Below, piece by piece: positions 5,279-6,054 of a stretch of 6,054 nt of DNA. Within the stretch, counting starts at the first letter, position 1; each line of letters starts with the position of its first letter. The stretch covers positions 1 to 6,054 of the forward strand of contig URWR01000104.1 in NCBI GenBank assembly GCA_900551595.1, given 5' to 3'. This DNA is from an uncultured Coriobacteriaceae bacterium. Lineage in GTDB: Bacteria > Actinomycetota > Coriobacteriia > Coriobacteriales > Atopobiaceae. The notes below the pieces were generated by a model, which was given only the letters and a program-made list of their open reading frames with translations, searched no databases and was not told the origin of the DNA. Made by a program: the position numbers and the translations under genes.

Positions 5279-6054
5279 CTAAGCCCCTGTTGTCGTGTTG
5301 TTTGATGTGCCAGTTGTGGAGTTGGAATTCCCTTGTGAGGGATTGTCTGCAGCATCCTCATCTGCAGATGAACTATCGTCCGGCGTCTGGGTATTTGAGG
5401 AAGTAGTGTCAGACGAAGTATCCGTGTCTTGAGAGGTGTTTGAGCTTTGATCGTTGGTTGAGGTGTTGGAATCGGTTGAGGTGTTATCAGTGGACTGAGA
5501 ATCCTTCTGAGTATTCTTATCTGCCTCGTTATTCTTTTCGCTCTCTTTTGAAGACTTGTTATCGGAAGTCGTATTGTTTGTTGACGACTCTTGCGTGGCC
5601 TCTTCGGAGGTAGTCGACTCCGATGTATGTTGGCTTGGAGGTAAAAAGTTTGTTTTCGTTCCGAGCCCTTCTCCTGCTGTAAAGGAGTTGATAAGTACCG
5701 CCACAATTGCCACTGCCACTAATGCGCCAACAACAATGACGATCGATGCATTTCTTTTTGCCCGACGCTCCTGTGCATTGCGTTCGCGCAGATATTGAGG
5801 CGCTACCCGTGTATCCTGCTGCTGAGAAGAGGCTTCTTGTGGAATGGTGCGGATGACAGTTTTGTCGTTAGACAGATCTTGAGAAGACTGTCCGACAAAG
5901 GTGGTTTGGCTTGATGTGAAAGGCTTATAAACGCCACCTTCAGCCGCTACGTGTTTGATTTTATCTGCCGAGACGTTGAGCAGCCCCTTGTATATTTGCG
6001 TTGCAATGGCTGCTACAGCAGCGCCTGCTGCTACACCTACCCCACCGCCGATAA
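5279..6054 (-). CDS. Unrecognised membrane protein with acidic Ser/Thr/Asn-rich tail (5' partial)
   Basis: I do not recognise this family. The stop is TAG at 5281-5279, and the frame is open for 257 codons up to the window edge, so the start lies outside. The visible N-terminal part is a Gly/Ala-rich hydrophobic stretch (GGGVGVAAGAAVAAIA, nt 6049-6002), then about 85 polar residues. Next comes a basic patch RERNAQERRAKR and a clear transmembrane helix SIVIVVGALVAVAIVAVLI (nt 5746-5690). The basic patch before the helix predicts the N-part inside and the C-part outside. The outside part, about 130 residues, is low-complexity Ser, Thr, Asn, Asp and Glu with hardly any hydrophobics. The tail contains no Cys, no LPxTG motif and no obvious catalytic domain. 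It may be a disordered, possibly glycosylated surface stalk or a membrane anchor. A shorter reading from the internal GTG at 5719 would cut the helix in half and is rejected. Confidence 0.75.
   Translation of the reverse strand, partial: IGGGVGVAAGAAVAAIATQIYKGLLNVSADKIKHVAAEGGVYKPFTSSQTTFVGQSSQDLSNDKTVIRTIPQEASSQQQDTRVAPQYLRERNAQERRAKRNASIVIVVGALVAVAIVAVLINSFTAGEGLGTKTNFLPPSQHTSESTTSEEATQESSTNNTTSDNKSSKESEKNNEADKNTQKDSQSTDNTSTDSNTSTNDQSSNTSQDTDTSSDTTSSNTQTPDDSSSADEDAADNPSQGNSNSTTGTSNNTTTGA
5456..5485 (-). repeat. Short 18-bp-period direct repeat inside the low-complexity tail
   Basis: GGTTGAGGTGTT occurs at 5456-5467 and again at 5474-5485, exactly 18 bp apart. On the minus strand it encodes the repeated peptide NTST within NTSTDSNTSTND. 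This suggests that at least part of the tail grew by small in-frame duplications. Confidence 0.7.

Noticed and set aside
5113..5706. Minus-strand frame of 197 codons overlapping the membrane-protein gene
   Set aside because: It runs through the terminator into thiZ and is a frame-shifted reading of the low-complexity tail (Arg/Gln/Pro/Thr-rich).
5279..5719. Membrane-protein gene starting at the internal GTG 5719
   Set aside because: This start falls in the middle of the transmembrane helix, and the frame continues open to 6054.
5556..5798. Plus-strand open frame of 80 codons
   Set aside because: It is the complement of the membrane helix and tail codons, without a ribosome binding site.

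Overview
The window reads like the chromosome of a moderate-GC Gram-positive bacterium. MurT-GatD, which amidates lipid II, is a Gram-positive enzyme. The transport lipoprotein carries a Tat-type signal with a lipobox, and the convergent gene encodes a single-membrane protein with an acidic, Ser/Thr/Asn-rich tail. Together with the protein flavour this suggests an actinobacterial Coriobacteriia lineage (Atopobium/Lancefieldella/Olsenella-like). That placement is an inference from the proteins, not from a marker gene. No mobile element, CRISPR array, tRNA or rRNA is visible.

Layout: (1) nt 1-2016, plus strand: the 3' part of murT (its start lies before the window) overlapping a complete gatD. 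Together they make the two-subunit lipid II isoglutaminyl synthase. (2) nt 2017-2226: a 210-nt control region with a weak candidate terminator, a candidate extended -10 promoter, a clear TPP (THI-box) riboswitch, and an expression platform with a 9-bp GC-rich hairpin plus a second hairpin over the ribosome binding site. (3) nt 2227-5188: a tightly packed four-gene operon encoding a small MTH1187/YkoF-type thiamine-binding protein, an ABC permease (ThiX-like), a Tat-exported NMT1/THI5-type binding lipoprotein (ThiY-like) and an ABC ATPase (ThiZ-like). (4) nt 5189-5278: a short convergent gap holding a strong bidirectional terminator. (5) nt 5279-6054, minus strand: the 3' part of a gene for an unrecognised membrane protein with a disordered acidic S/T/N/D tail. 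The frame stays open to the window edge.

How it works together: the thi operon is most simply a thiamine or thiamine-precursor (formylaminopyrimidine/HMP type) salvage system that is shut down when TPP is plentiful. The binding lipoprotein captures ligand outside, the permease and ATPase import it, and the small cytosolic protein binds thiamine-like ligand by a mechanism not clear from sequence. No thiamine biosynthesis enzyme is encoded here. The murT-gatD pair belongs to a separate, cell-wall operon upstream.

The most interesting structure is the riboswitch expression platform, where at least four mutually exclusive pairings link the aptamer's 3' edge, a terminator-like hairpin and the Shine-Dalgarno sequence. 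I did not find an unmistakably new biological system. The least explained gene is the minus-strand membrane protein.
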